From: Oceanobacillus saliphilus
GTDB taxonomy: Bacteria; Bacillota; Bacilli; Bacillales; Amphibacillaceae
Direction: 5' to 3'
DNA length: 64,000 nt
Assembly: GCF_023522835.1 (NCBI RefSeq)
Contig: NZ_JALCZU010000004.1
Span: 124,001 to 188,000 of the forward strand
A program made the position numbers and the translations under genes. Under the pieces are notes generated by a model. That model made no database searches and was not told the DNA's origin. It saw nothing but the letters and a program-made list of their open reading frames with translations. Positions 18,973 to 28,219 of this stretch are shown here, piece by piece; positions within the stretch are counted from its first letter, which is position 1, and each line of letters begins with the position of its first letter.

Positions 18973-19956
18973 TCAGTTTACTTTCTTGTCTTTTCCCGTT
19001 GCTGCTATTTCCATCGTTTCTTGTATATATGCTGCCGATTTATGTAATAGCTTCATTTCTTGCTCATCTAATTTTATCTCGAGCTGCTGTTCGACACCGT
19101 TTTTACCAATAATGCAAGGCATGCTTAAAGCAACATCCCCATCATAGCCGTACTGCCCGTTTAGTGTCGTACAAACTGGGTAAACACTTCGTTCATCCAA
19201 GACAATAGCCTTTGCCAGTGTAATGGCTGCCTGGGCAATTGCTGCATTTGTCCAACCTTTACTCGTAATAACGTCATAAGCAGCATCCACTACTTTTTGA
19301 CCGAATACGTTTCGATCGAGTGCTTCTTTCCCTTGGAAATAATTATCCAATTCGCTTTCCCCGAATCCTTGAACGTTTAAGCGGCTAAAGACAGGAAATG
19401 CCGTCATTCCATGTTCTCCCATCATATAACCGGTGACACTTTTGGGATCGATATTATAATTAGATGCCACTGCATGGCGCAAACGTGCGGAATCAAGCAT
19501 CGTTCCTGTTCCGAATACCCGTCCTTTTGGATAACCGAATTCATTTTCTGCAATATATACCATTGTATCTAATGGATTCGTAATTAAAATAATAATGGCA
19601 TCTTTCGTATACGTTGTGATGCCTCCCATCACTTCGCGAATAACTTCTGCGTTAACTGCTGCAAGTAAAGCCCGGTCCGGTTTTTCATTTTTATCGGTGA
19701 CAATCACGCTTGGTCCAGCGGCAATAATAATGACATCCGCATCTTTTACATCTTCATAATCACCAGCGTACACATGCGTATTTGACATGTAAGTAAGCGC
19801 TGTTGCGTGGGCCTGATCAAGGGCTTCTCCAAATGCAACATCTTTATCCTTATCAATCACAACAATCTCAGAAAAAAGTTCTGTCTTCATCGCATCGGCA
19901 AGTACATAAGAACCAACATGCCCGACACCAACAATAGCAAGTTTATTATTTTTCAT
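18973..19956 (-). CDS. L-lactate / L-2-hydroxyacid dehydrogenase family
   Basis: A 327-residue NAD-dependent dehydrogenase from the ATG at 19956 (RBS AAGGAGG). The Rossmann fingerprint GVGHVGSYV starts at residue 10; ITNPLDTMVYI and GTGTMLDSARLR follow, and the catalytic His is in MMGEHGMT. The substrate loop GPSVIVTDKNEKPDR differs from true LDH (GANQKPGETR-like) and resembles the L-2-hydroxyisocaproate branch. It is divergent from a 2-hydroxycarboxylate transporter, so it probably oxidises an imported 2-hydroxy acid to the 2-oxo acid. A malate dehydrogenase role is less likely. Confidence 0.85.
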   Translation of the reverse strand: MKNNKLAIVGVGHVGSYVLADAMKTELFSEIVVIDKDKDVAFGEALDQAHATALTYMSNTHVYAGDYEDVKDADVIIIAAGPSVIVTDKNEKPDRALLAAVNAEVIREVMGGITTYTKDAIIILITNPLDTMVYIAENEFGYPKGRVFGTGTMLDSARLRHAVASNYNIDPKSVTGYMMGEHGMTAFPVFSRLNVQGFGESELDNYFQGKEALDRNVFGQKVVDAAYDVITSKGWTNAAIAQAAITLAKAIVLDERSVYPVCTTLNGQYGYDGDVALSMPCIIGKNGVEQQLEIKLDEQEMKLLHKSAAYIQETMEIAATGKDKKVN

Positions 19957-20022
19957 GATTTTCCTCCTTGTCATCCAATTGCTTTCAAGGATAGACATAT
20001 AATTTAATTTTTCTACTATCTT

Positions 20023-20050
20023 ATTTTATCTGTTTTTAAATAAATGTCTA
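20023..20050 (-). promoter_or_regulatory. Promoter of the dehydrogenase gene
   Basis: On the minus strand TAGACA (20050-20045) and TAAAAT (20028-20023) are 16 bp apart, about 65 bp upstream of the start codon. Confidence 0.45.
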
Positions 20051-20100
20051 TTTTCGCCGGAAAAGGGATACACAGATTCCCCAAACTTTTTCTTTATCTA

Positions 20101-20114
20101 TTTATGTACATAAA
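20101..20114. promoter_or_regulatory. 14-bp perfect palindrome between divergent promoters
   Basis: TTTATGTACATAAA is an exact palindrome centred between the dehydrogenase and transporter promoters, so it could bind a dimeric regulator of both. Confidence 0.45.
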
Positions 20115-20146
20115 TCTGAATTTAATTAACAGAAATTTTAAACACA

Positions 20147-20176
20147 TTGACCTCATGTAGCTTCTCGTATTAGAAT
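20147..20176 (+). promoter_or_regulatory. Promoter of the 2-hydroxycarboxylate transporter
   Basis: TTGACC (20147-20152) and TAGAAT (20171-20176) with 18-bp spacing, about 55 bp before the start codon. Confidence 0.55.
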
Positions 20177-20231
20177 AATACTTTAGTTTAGTCGAGCCTG
20201 AGTCTAGAATAGTTTAGAAAAGAGGAAGAAG

Positions 20232-21521
20232 ATGTCACAAGCTAAAAAGATTGAAGAATTAAACAACAAAGAAAAAGCAACGATATTTAACATTCCGATT
20301 GGCTGGTTTTTAATCATCCTTTCGATTACATTATTTGCGATGTACACTGGAAATTTACCTGCAGGAATGGTTGGAGCGCTCCTTATTATGATGGTTCTAG
20401 GTGAGTTTTTTGGATGGATTGGAGATACAACGCCCATTTTAAGAGGTTACCTTGGTGGCGGGGCAATTTTAGCCATTTTTGGATCTGCATTCTTGGCACA
20501 TATGAACCTCATGCCCGAAGAAACAACGGGAATGATTGCCGACTTCATGCAAGTGAGTGGTTTTTTGAATTTCTACATTGCAGGATTAATAACGGGTAGC
20601 ATTCTCGGAATTGATTCAAGGATTTTGCTGAAGGTAGGTAGTCGAATCGCGATACCTTTACTAGCAGGTGTAGCAACTGCAGTCTTACTCGCAGGAACGG
20701 CTGGCTTTTTAGTTGGGGATGGTTTTATCCATACCATTCTCATTATTGCACTTCCGCTTATGGGCGGCGGCATGGGGCTAGGCGGGGTTCCGTTGTCTCA
20801 ATTGTATTCGGATATTTTAGGTAATGATCCTAGTTATTATATTTCACTTTTAGTTCCAGCCATTGCTTTAGGTAATTTATTTGCGATTGTGGCCGCAAGC
20901 GTGTTAAACGGCATTGGGAAAAAGTATCCACACTTAACTGGTAATGGTGAAATGATACCAGGCTTTCATGTCAAAAAAAGGAAAACGAACTACAGTTTGA
21001 ATCAGTTGGGAATTGGATTGCTTGTTGGAATGCTATTTTTTGCAATCAGTAGCATATTAGGAGAATTCATTCCCCTTCATCCCTTTGCATTGATGATTAT
21101 CCTATTAACGATTTGTAAAACATTTGATATTCTCCCCCAAATGATGGTGGATGGAGCGAATGGGTGGTACCAATTCGTCCTAAAAAACTGGACATTTGCA
21201 TTATTAGTTGGAATTGGAATTACATTTACAGACCTTCATGTGATTATCAATGCATTTACACTTGAATTTATTATTATCGTCGGAAGTATCGTAATAGGAG
21301 TGACTTTAGCTACTGGATTTGTTGGAAAGTTAGTTGGTTTTTACCCAATCGAAGCTGCCATTTCAACAGGTTTAGGCATGGTTAATATGGGAGGCACTGG
21401 AGATGTTTCCGTTTTAGCTGCAGCGAAAAGAATGGAATTAATGGCTTTTTGTCAAATTTCCTCCACATTAGGAGCATCGCTGATCTTATTCCTGGCCAAT
21501 ATCTTTGCGAAATTACTTTAG
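20232..21521 (+). CDS. 2-hydroxycarboxylate transporter (2HCT family)
   Basis: A 429-residue membrane protein with about eleven segments. The Gly-rich reentrant-loop motif LPLMGGGMGLGGVPLS (about residues 175-190) and the second loop near VNMGGTGDVSVLAA (about 393-406) are characteristic of the 2HCT family, which includes the citrate, malate and citrate/lactate carriers CitS, MleP and CitP. Family members are Na+- or H+-coupled or exchange malate for lactate. The divergent 2-hydroxyacid dehydrogenase supports a malate/lactate-type substrate. RBS GAGGAAGAAG; a terminator follows directly. Confidence 0.88.
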   Translation: MSQAKKIEELNNKEKATIFNIPIGWFLIILSITLFAMYTGNLPAGMVGALLIMMVLGEFFGWIGDTTPILRGYLGGGAILAIFGSAFLAHMNLMPEETTGMIADFMQVSGFLNFYIAGLITGSILGIDSRILLKVGSRIAIPLLAGVATAVLLAGTAGFLVGDGFIHTILIIALPLMGGGMGLGGVPLSQLYSDILGNDPSYYISLLVPAIALGNLFAIVAASVLNGIGKKYPHLTGNGEMIPGFHVKKRKTNYSLNQLGIGLLVGMLFFAISSILGEFIPLHPFALMIILLTICKTFDILPQMMVDGANGWYQFVLKNWTFALLVGIGITFTDLHVIINAFTLEFIIIVGSIVIGVTLATGFVGKLVGFYPIEAAISTGLGMVNMGGTGDVSVLAAAKRMELMAFCQISSTLGASLILFLANIFAKLL

Positions 21522-21529
21522 ATCTAAGA

Positions 21530-21587
21530 AAAAGGGTCAGTCCCCCGCCACACGAATACTTTCGTGCAGTGGGAATCTGACCCTTTT
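21530..21587. terminator. Terminator hairpin, GGGTCAGTCCCCC family
   Basis: AAAAGGGTCAG and CTGACCCTTTT form an 11-bp outer stem with an internal ACGAA/TTCGT arm. It lies between the convergent transporter and small CC-motif gene and can serve both. A near-identical outer stem recurs at 43384-43445. Confidence 0.9.
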
Positions 21588-21589
21588 CA

Positions 21590-21877
21590 TTAAAATCGGT
21601 CCAACCCTTCAACATAAACGGTTTTGAAAGGTCCCATTCCGGACAAACCAATCGTAAGGTGATTGTCTTTAAAGTACATTCCTTTTTCAACATAAATGGA
21701 TAATCCATTCTGTTCGATAAAGTCATAGTTACTCCCCTTAGGTGGTTTATAGTTGATTTCTGTATCTTCATATACAAAACAGCAGCTTTTAACATCCGCC
21801 CTGGATATCGTTAATGTGTTGCCTTTTTTCTCCATAAACTGGTTTACTTCATTTTCAACAGTTACGGTAACTGGCAT
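21590..21877 (-). CDS. Small CC-motif protein (HesB/IscA-like)
   Basis: A 95-residue protein with a paired-cysteine motif, DVKSCCFVYEDTEINYKPPK, around residues 28-47. I associate this pattern with the HesB/IscA-like CC/Se family, in which the second Cys can be selenocysteine in relatives. The N-terminus (VTVENEVNQFMEKKG) and length fit. A role in binding iron or a metal-sulfur centre is inferred from the family, not shown. Start ATG at 21877 follows a weak GGAAGG. Confidence 0.5.
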   Translation of the reverse strand: MPVTVTVENEVNQFMEKKGNTLTISRADVKSCCFVYEDTEINYKPPKGSNYDFIEQNGLSIYVEKGMYFKDNHLTIGLSGMGPFKTVYVEGLDRF

Positions 21878-21958
21878 TTTTCACCATCCTTCCAGCGTAA
21901 TGCACGAAGACGATCCCCGTATCCAACGCACGGATACTTAACCTGTCCTTTTCTCTTC

Positions 21959-23216
21959 TTAGGCTGCTTGATTTTTTGGTTTTGGTATGGGTTCATCTAC
22001 CTCGAGTCCGTTGTGGCGATTGATTTTTGCATATTTAAAGAATAGTAAAATTAACCCAATGGTAATGATAGCACCCAGGATATAACTTACCTGAATTGAG
22101 AAATTGAAACCAATTTTAGCGTTTAATATATAGGTTGTTACGGCATAGGTCATAAATGTGCCTGGTATCAGCGCTATAAAATAGTTCTTTCTGGAAACAT
22201 AGAGATACATGGTTGCGACGCATAGAGATATCGCTGCCAATGTTTGGTTTGCCCAGGAGAAGTAGCGCCATAATATATCAAAATCAACTGTTGACAATAG
22301 GATCGATACTGCAAATAATGGAATAGCAATTAGCATTCTCTTTGAAATCAGACGTTGTGGCACACGGAAATAATCTGCTATAATCATACGCGCACTTCGA
22401 AATGCTGTGTCTCCTGAAGATAATGGCAGTACAATAACAGATAGGACAAGCAGTGTACCAAAGAATGTACCAAGCATTAACCCGGCTACCTCATTAACAA
22501 TACCACTTGTTCCAATTGTACTAATTAATTCATTTAACGAAACAGGTCCATCGAATAAACTCATTGCTGCCGCAGCCCAAACCATGGCAACAATTCCTTC
22601 AGCAAGCATCATCCCATAGAAAATATACCGTCCTTGATTTTCATTTTTAGTTGTCCGAGCAATAATTGGCGCTTGTGTTGCGTGAAAGCCCGAAATAGCA
22701 CCACATGAAATAACTAAAAACAATAATGGGAAAATTGGTTGTCCCCCAGGATGAATATTTGTTAGAGATACTTCTGGAATAGGTGCCTGATTAATCACCA
22801 AGCTGATCCCCAGAGAAATCGTACCCAGTAACAGTAACATTCCAAAAATCGGATACAACTTGCCGATGATTTTATCAATTGGCAGCATTGTAGATAGCAT
22901 ATAGTACATAAAAATGATGACAATCAATGCAATTAATGCAATCTTTCCGTTAACTAAATTAAAAATTAATCCTGCTGATGAACTGACAAAAACTGTACCA
23001 ACCAAGAGTAATACTAATACAGAAAAGATATTAACAATATGCTTCATTGGTTTCCCTAAAAATTTACCAACCAGTGCAGGAAGATGTGCACCACCATTTC
23101 GAATGGATATCATACCAGTTAAATAATCATGAACTGCACCGGCAAATATACAACCAAAGATAATCCATAAAAAGGCTACCGGACCGTAAAGTGCTCCCAT
23201 AATTGGTCCGAAAATC
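21959..23216 (-). pseudogene. cstA: CstA-family pyruvate/peptide transporter, 3' part (disrupted)
   Basis: From 23216 the frame reads IFGPIMGALYGPVAFLW and continues for about 418 codons with the CstA features: FAGAVHDYLTG, the GFHATQAP segment and about twelve membrane segments. The first 68 codons of the gene are 17.1 kb away at 40321-40524. Joining the two at the 7-bp core restores GVGPIFGPIMG exactly in frame. The open frame starting in the transposon at 23326 merely extends into the element. A short ATG just inside the element could restart translation, but the product would lack the first membrane segments. Confidence 0.93.
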
Positions 23217-23326
23217 ATATCTAGACTTATTTTTGAAAATCCTTTTATAAATAAGGACATACACTTTAAGTATATGAAAACAAAGTATAGGTAATTTCTA
23301 TATAACTTTTTGTACAACAAATACAA

Positions 23327-23354
23327 AAGACCAAATTACATGCGATTTGGTCTT
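23327..23354 (-). terminator. Terminator of the PIN-domain gene
   Basis: AAGACCAAAT and ATTTGGTCTT form a perfect 10-bp stem with an 8-nt loop, followed on the minus strand by TTTTG. It is near the left end of the element. Confidence 0.85.
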
Positions 23355-23457
23355 CTAATGTTTCTCCCACAAAAACGCGCTTCTACAAGCAAAACTAGGG
23401 AGTCACTATCACTAGCATTTTCCTTATAAAGATCCCCGTTACAAAAGTAGTTTCATT

Positions 23458-25404
23458 TTAACTGGCATTTTTATAATATTTATCTCTAATATTTGTTTCA
23501 AATTTATCTAGAAAATATTTATTTATCTTTTTCTTACACGGTAACAAACTAATATTAAATAGCCCCATTAAAGTCGGTATTACCACAAAAACGATTAGAC
23601 TAAGATTACTAAAAAATGGATAGTTATCTTTTACCCAATCAATGCTAGTCAAATAAATAATAAGACCTATTCCAAACGCAAAAGCACCTGATATTATATT
23701 AGTTGTTATATTTGCTCTTTTCTCAGCTAGTGAGCTTACACGTTTTTCCTGTGATTCAGCTGCAGCAGTATGTTGGATTTCCGCCAGTTTTAATTGATCC
23801 TTTAAATCCTTAATTTCTTGTTCCTTAACCTTACTTATTTCATTTAATTTTTGCTGTTCCCTATTATCTCTTTCCGTAAGAATTTCTTCAATTGTTCCAA
23901 TTGAAACAATATCTTCATCCCCCATGGTTACATCCATGACCATTTCTCGTGCTGCTCGTGAATAATGTAGAAATGCGATATCCTCTTCAGTTGTTTTATT
24001 GGTACGCTTATAAATCTTTACCGTTTCCAAGTATCTGTTCCACAAGTGTTCAGGTGGTTGTACAGCAGCAAATGTTTCTGCAATAATTCTCTTCCTTGGC
24101 AAATCAGGAGCCTTGGAAGGATTTTTTAACCACAGTAGATTAGTAAGAATCGAATCGTGTAGAATAGGAGGTATTATTTTTGGATTTTCCTCATTAAAAA
24201 AATACTCTTTTACAATTTGAGCCAATTTAAAGTTGTTGGTAACAAAAATAGCCCTGCTCTTTTCGATATGTAACGGTTTCAAACCTTTTCTTAACCGCAT
24301 AATTGCTGAAACGGATTGTACATCCCTATCTCTGGCATTTTGATTTCGATAAGTTATATTTTGTTTCAAACGTTCTTGTAACTCTTCATGCGATATGACA
24401 TGGGCATAATCATCGTAATCAACCGATTCGACTATTTTAATGCTAAATCTTTCCTTTAACTCATTTTCAATTCCAAAAATAAATCTGTCGATGTCCGTCG
24501 TATTGTAACGCTCGTCCAAAAAATTATTAATCGTTCCATGGGGATCGTGTACCCGTCTCGTTAAATTGTTTCTGCAGTATTCTAAGATACCAATCATTTC
24601 ATCGATATTGTGCCTAAACACCCTTAGTATTGCATTGTTCAAACGCAACATATCAATAAGTTCTAAACATGGTTCTTGTCTGGCTTCACCAGCGTGTCCT
24701 AGAGCATAAATGAGAAATGTTGAATCAAAAAATATTTCGGTACTTTTAAACTTCATATTTATTGTTGTAACATCCTCTTTGTAATAAAGAGCATCGGTTA
24801 GCATCCTTCCTTTTACTATATCAATTATGTAATCAAAAGAAATCAAGTTAGACTTGTGAGCATGCTCAATAAATTTTGAAATAATATATTCTACTTGACC
24901 TTCTTTTTTATCATCTGATTTAACGCCTTTTGAGCTTGAGGAAGGGTTTATGGATGAATCCAAAAGGACTAACTGATGTATATCTAGAAATGTTTCCAAA
25001 GCTTTCTCTGCTTCATCCATTTCTATTGTTATTTCATAATTTTTCATACCGTAATTAATGATATCTTGAATAAGTTTTTCGTGTTTTTCGATCATTTTTT
25101 GTTTAATCTCTTGAAAGTTGGAATCACTTAGCGTTTCATAATTAGGAATTAAAATCCTATCCTTGATATTGACATAATGTTTAGGAATCAATTTTCTTCT
25201 TAAAATTGTATTAACAACACTAGTCGGCAATTGAATTTTAAAATATTCTTTTATTTTACCTTTTAATTCATTTACTGAAATAGTTTCTACTCCCGAACGC
25301 ACTAATGCTTCTTTTACAAACGGGACAAAATGATCAAATTGATCTACATTTTTACTTTCGTTTACATTCATTATTGCAAAAGATATTAACTGCTTCTCCT
25401 CCAT
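23458..25404 (-). CDS. PIN-like nuclease domain, coiled coil and two C-terminal membrane segments
   Basis: A 648-residue protein from the ATG at 25404 (TTTGGGGGAATAC upstream); a TTG nine codons earlier is less likely. Residues about 1-200 are helical and unrecognised. Residues about 220-395 look like a PIN-type nuclease: IFFDSTFLIYAL with Asp227, an acidic Glu269, NARDRDVQS with Asp359/361, then IFVTNNFKLA, where the last acidic residue is replaced by Asn. A coiled coil (about 500-560) leads to two membrane segments and a basic tail. This suggests a membrane-tethered RNase. It is the largest cargo gene with its own promoter and terminator, a setting typical of defence genes. Function is inference. 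Confidence 0.6.
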   Translation of the reverse strand: MEEKQLISFAIMNVNESKNVDQFDHFVPFVKEALVRSGVETISVNELKGKIKEYFKIQLPTSVVNTILRRKLIPKHYVNIKDRILIPNYETLSDSNFQEIKQKMIEKHEKLIQDIINYGMKNYEITIEMDEAEKALETFLDIHQLVLLDSSINPSSSSKGVKSDDKKEGQVEYIISKFIEHAHKSNLISFDYIIDIVKGRMLTDALYYKEDVTTINMKFKSTEIFFDSTFLIYALGHAGEARQEPCLELIDMLRLNNAILRVFRHNIDEMIGILEYCRNNLTRRVHDPHGTINNFLDERYNTTDIDRFIFGIENELKERFSIKIVESVDYDDYAHVISHEELQERLKQNITYRNQNARDRDVQSVSAIMRLRKGLKPLHIEKSRAIFVTNNFKLAQIVKEYFFNEENPKIIPPILHDSILTNLLWLKNPSKAPDLPRKRIIAETFAAVQPPEHLWNRYLETVKIYKRTNKTTEEDIAFLHYSRAAREMVMDVTMGDEDIVSIGTIEEILTERDNREQQKLNEISKVKEQEIKDLKDQLKLAEIQHTAAAESQEKRVSSLAEKRANITTNIISGAFAFGIGLIIYLTSIDWVKDNYPFFSNLSLIVFVVIPTLMGLFNISLLPCKKKINKYFLDKFETNIRDKYYKNAS

Positions 25405-25450
25405 GTATTCCCCCAAAATAATATCCTCCAAATTAATACATTTTCCCTAT

Positions 25451-25480
25451 ATTATAGCAGACTTCAACAAAACTTTTCAA
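25451..25480 (-). promoter_or_regulatory. Promoter of the PIN-domain gene
   Basis: On the minus strand TTGAAA (25480-25475) and a perfect TATAAT (25456-25451) are 18 bp apart, about 45 bp upstream of the ATG. Confidence 0.75.
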
Positions 25481-25580
25481 TTTTTAGATTATTCTAGAGG
25501 TAATTATCTGTAAATATCAAAAAATAGTATTACCATACATTGGAGTAGATTGATAGTATCATCCCATCTATTTTGGAATC

Positions 25581-25614
25581 GAACCTAGAGTTTATTTGGA
25601 TAAACTCTAGGTTC
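25581..25614. terminator. Perfect 15-bp hairpin, insulating terminator
   Basis: GAACCTAGAGTTTAT pairs with ATAAACTCTAGGTTC over a 4-nt TTGG loop and runs into TTTT. No intact gene ends here, so it may insulate the PIN gene from the neighbouring debris. Confidence 0.8.
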
Positions 25615-26061
25615 TTTTGCATTTCTAGATATTTTGTAATTTAAAAATGTTAGAATGTATACTAGATACTAATTTTACTTCAATATGATACGATTTCTAT
25701 ACAGCAAGTGAAGTTACAGAAGGGTTGATTATCCCACGACCATCCCCTTGCCGGACACTTTAATCATGTACCAACCCTTTACCTAACCTGTTGCCGTACT
25801 AATAAAGCATTTAAAGACTTATATATTAAATTATTCATAGTTTGATAAATTTATAGAAGTAAATTTACTACCATTTGAAAAGAAATATATCCGGTGTCCA
25901 ATTTTTGATGACATCGTACTAAAAGTTAGAAAAGGAATTTATGAAGTCGTAACAGAAGCATAAAACTGCGGAACGCGATCATTATTTTTAAAAAGAAGAC
26001 TCATTTCTAACAAGAATTTATGCGTTGGTTTGGGGTGGCTCTGGGTAAGCTTGGGGGCTAG
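25615..26061. other. Non-coding or decayed stretch
   Basis: No intact gene. A short open frame near 25850-25964 (ending KGIYEVVTEA) has no start or relatives that I recognise and may be a remnant. The rest is AT-rich. Confidence 0.4.
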
Positions 26062-26063
26062 GA

Positions 26064-26222
26064 AGGGGACGGGTTTCACCCCTTGCCCGCACCCCTGGCT
26101 GTTATCCACAGAAAGCCACTGGAGGACCCAAACCGTGAATAAATCGGAGTGGCTAAATTGCGTGTAATAGGGTAAACTAATGATGCTTGGTCGGCAGGGT
26201 GATTACTTTATTTTTATGAAAA
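26064..26222 (-). repeat. Unidentified structured element, copy A
   Basis: On the minus strand this block contains, in order, AAAGTAATCACCCTGCC, ACCAAGC, TTACACG, GCCACT, GGTTTGGGTCC and GTGAAACCCGTCCCC. The same ordered blocks recur in inverted orientation at 35911-36088. It is much more GC-rich than its surroundings and has internal pairing (GCCACT/AGTGGC). Blocks conserved in order within divergent sequence suggest a structured RNA or a DNA end recognised by protein. I do not recognise the family. Confidence 0.6.
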
Positions 26223-26243
26223 AACGGGATTTTAATAAAAAGA

Positions 26244-26270
26244 AGTCTGAATTCAACTGTGAATCAGACT
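26244..26270 (-). terminator. Terminator of the small zinc-ribbon gene
   Basis: AGTCTGAATTC pairs with GAATCAGACT (one bulged base), followed on the minus strand by TTCTTTTT. It lies 22 bp past the stop. Confidence 0.8.
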
Positions 26271-26291
26271 CCTTTTATTTTTGCAACCAGT

Positions 26292-26492
26292 TTAGTAATG
26301 GTCAGCAAAAAAATCATATTTCTCAATTATATACCGATAAGTTCCCCTGTCTTTAACAGAAAATGGTGAAAACAGTGTATAACAACTTTGGTGTTTAACT
26401 GTATTCATTTCATCCAAAAACACGGGATTGCTAGGTTTAAACAATTTCTTACATACTGGACATCGTAACCGTTGAAATACAATATTCTTCAA
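26292..26492 (-). CDS. Small putative zinc-binding protein
   Basis: A 66-residue protein starting at a TTG (26492) eight bases after a perfect AGGAGG. CPVCKKLF (Cys11, Cys14) and KHQSCY (His34, Cys38) could form one zinc site; the fold is otherwise unknown. It has its own terminator. The function is unknown; small zinc proteins on mobile elements are often regulators or nucleic-acid binders. Confidence 0.6.
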   Translation of the reverse strand: MKNIVFQRLRCPVCKKLFKPSNPVFLDEMNTVKHQSCYTLFSPFSVKDRGTYRYIIEKYDFFADHY

Positions 26493-26798
26493 TTAATTTT
26501 CCTCCTATCAATTGTAATCAACTTTATTACTTTAAAATTCTCCATAAAACGTTTAAATCCTGCCTGGAAAACAGTGCTTTTAAAATTCCCACTAATCCAT
26601 ATTTTTTCGATTATGACACACCAAGTAAAGAAGAATGCAATAGACCGTGTCAGGAACGGTCTGGACAGGTTATTATCTATACATTATCAAAGTAAAAATG
26701 CATTAATGCCTCATTCTAAAGGGTTCCGTTTTGAGTAACGGGTTCTGTTTTGAGGTGCAAAACACTAATTAAACAATTAAATTAACTTACAAATTATA

Positions 26799-26834
26799 TG
26801 CTAAAAGCTCTGCATTTTAGCAGAGCTTTTAGCA
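26799..26834. terminator. Perfect 15-bp hairpin between gene groups
   Basis: TGCTAAAAGCTCTGC and GCAGAGCTTTTAGCA pair exactly over a 6-nt loop. The 560-bp gap around it has no convincing gene, and it separates the zinc protein from the cassette-like gene row. Confidence 0.75.
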
Positions 26835-27053
26835 TTATAAAAACAAGGTTGTTTAGCTTATAAAATCAATCTAACTTATGAAATTTATTAAAAATTTCAG
26901 ACATAATATGTTAAACTTAATTATGAGATTGTGAATAAATGTACTTAAACTAATTGGCAGTTTAGTGGAAGAAGAAGTAATTGAAAATTGAAACGTAACA
27001 GAAACATAATTCGTATATATATAAACGAAATCAAGTAATTGGAGGGAGAAATA

Positions 27054-27248
27054 GTGAAAAAAACTTTAAAAATTAGTGTGGGGTATATTGTTGGAGTTAT
27101 TATAGCAATAGTTGCAATGAGTTTATGGAGAAACGAAGAGATAGATTGGCAACTTATGTTTAGTTTAGTTATAGGAGGCTTCATAGGAATACTTATTGTA
27201 TCAGGAATAACAATGTATATTAAAAAAGCGAAGGATAAAGCCCAGTGA
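27054..27248 (+). CDS. Small two-segment membrane protein
   Basis: A 64-residue protein from the GTG at 27054, after TTGGAGGG. Two hydrophobic segments (about residues 5-22 and 33-53) flank a short charged loop (RNEEID), and the tail is basic. It is the first of three similar tiny membrane genes, each preceded by the palindromic repeat. No family recognised. Confidence 0.65.
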   Translation: MKKTLKISVGYIVGVIIAIVAMSLWRNEEIDWQLMFSLVIGGFIGILIVSGITMYIKKAKDKAQ

Positions 27249-27303
27249 ATAAGAGTTGTTTCAATTTAAGTAACGGGTGCGTTAATAAAGGAGGTTAAAC
27301 AAA

Positions 27304-27501
27304 ATGGAAATAAAATTAGGAAACAAGAAAACAGTTACCTCAAAGTCAATATTTAAGATAATGTTTATACTGGTTTTAATTGCTACGATAGCTCTAATGA
27401 TAATTAACGTACTATCTGATAGGAACTTGATTACAGGAATGGTCATTATTTCAGCCTGTGCAACTTGTGTGTGTTACTATTTTAGTAAAGAAAATAATTA
27501 A
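27304..27501 (+). CDS. Small two-segment membrane protein
   Basis: A 65-residue protein with RBS AAAGGAGG. Two hydrophobic segments (about residues 16-36 and 42-58) and basic ends. It is separated from its neighbours by repeat copies. Resembles the preceding and following tiny proteins in layout, not in sequence. Function unknown. Confidence 0.65.
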   Translation: MEIKLGNKKTVTSKSIFKIMFILVLIATIALMIINVLSDRNLITGMVIISACATCVCYYFSKENN

Positions 27502-27534
27502 ACTAAAGAATGCGTTAATGTAAGGAGGCTAACA

Positions 27535-27714
27535 TTGAATAAATATTATCGAAATATTACTACCATAATATTTATTGTGATTATCTTTTTAATGTTATTC
27601 ACATATTGGCTTAATCTAAATTTTGGTTATGGACAAATATTTCTAATCATAGCAGGAGGATACGGTATCTACCTAAACCTTAAAGCTAAATTAAAAGAGC
27701 GAAATCAAACGTGA
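27535..27714 (+). CDS. Very small membrane protein with TTG start
   Basis: A 59-residue frame starting at TTG 27535 after TAAGGAGGCTAACA. The product begins MNKYYRNITTIIFIVIIFLM, has a second hydrophobic stretch near FLIIAGGYGIYL and a basic tail. The start and ribosome binding site are convincing. Third of the tiny membrane genes in this row; function unknown. Confidence 0.6.
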   Translation: MNKYYRNITTIIFIVIIFLMLFTYWLNLNFGYGQIFLIIAGGYGIYLNLKAKLKERNQT

Positions 27715-27800
27715 ATATGTAAATAGCTTTAGTTATTGTGAAGAGTTGTACTTAAAGTAAAGGGTGCTTTAGTTCAATTAGGTTGGGAAATATTAAGAAA

Positions 27801-27828
27801 AAAACGCTCAGATTTTTCTAAGCGTTTT
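27801..27828 (+). terminator. Terminator after the tiny membrane genes
   Basis: AAAACGCT and AGCGTTTT pair across a 12-nt loop, with A and T runs outside. It directly follows a palindromic repeat copy. Confidence 0.8.
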
Positions 27829-27954
27829 TACTTGTCGTTTATATTGCTAATTCACTGTTGAAGTATATGCTAATTAGGTTGTTATTTACATTGTTTTTAG
27901 CACTTTTCTCCCCATCAACCGAACCCGTTACGATTATACGGATGCCTTTTTGTT

Positions 27955-28158
27955 TTACTTATTGTTTAGTTTACGCTGAAGCTTAACTTGTTTTACCATA
28001 CGTATGTCTGACTTACTTTCATTTACAACTAAAATAGCGTGTATTACTCCTGGTACCCATAACAGTAAAGATAAAAAGAAATTGATTAGTGCTTGAATCG
28101 GTTTACCAACCATTAATACTGCAACTGGTGGAAAGAGAATAGCTAATAAATACATCAT
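27955..28158 (-). CDS. YqaE/Pmp3-like small membrane protein
   Basis: A 67-residue protein from the ATG at 28158 (AAAGGAG upstream). The first segment MMYLLAILFPPVAVLMVGK and second segment LLLWVPGVIHAILVV match the Pmp3/YqaE (UPF0057) family of two-helix stress proteins, which affect membrane potential in yeast. The long basic tail (about 20 residues) is more than most bacterial members have. Confidence 0.75.
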   Translation of the reverse strand: MMYLLAILFPPVAVLMVGKPIQALINFFLSLLLWVPGVIHAILVVNESKSDIRMVKQVKLQRKLNNK

Positions 28159-28219
28159 ATACAACACTCTCCTTTGTCTTATATACCTATTCGACAAAGG
28201 GTGACTTATGTCCTGCTAA

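Noticed and set aside
26472-26738. 88-codon open frame on the plus strand
   Set aside because: It overlaps the start of the convincing zinc-protein gene on the other strand and has no ribosome binding site.
27255-27528. CRISPR-like array from the closely spaced repeats
   Set aside because: Repeats are diverged, spacers are genes of differing length, and there are no cas genes.
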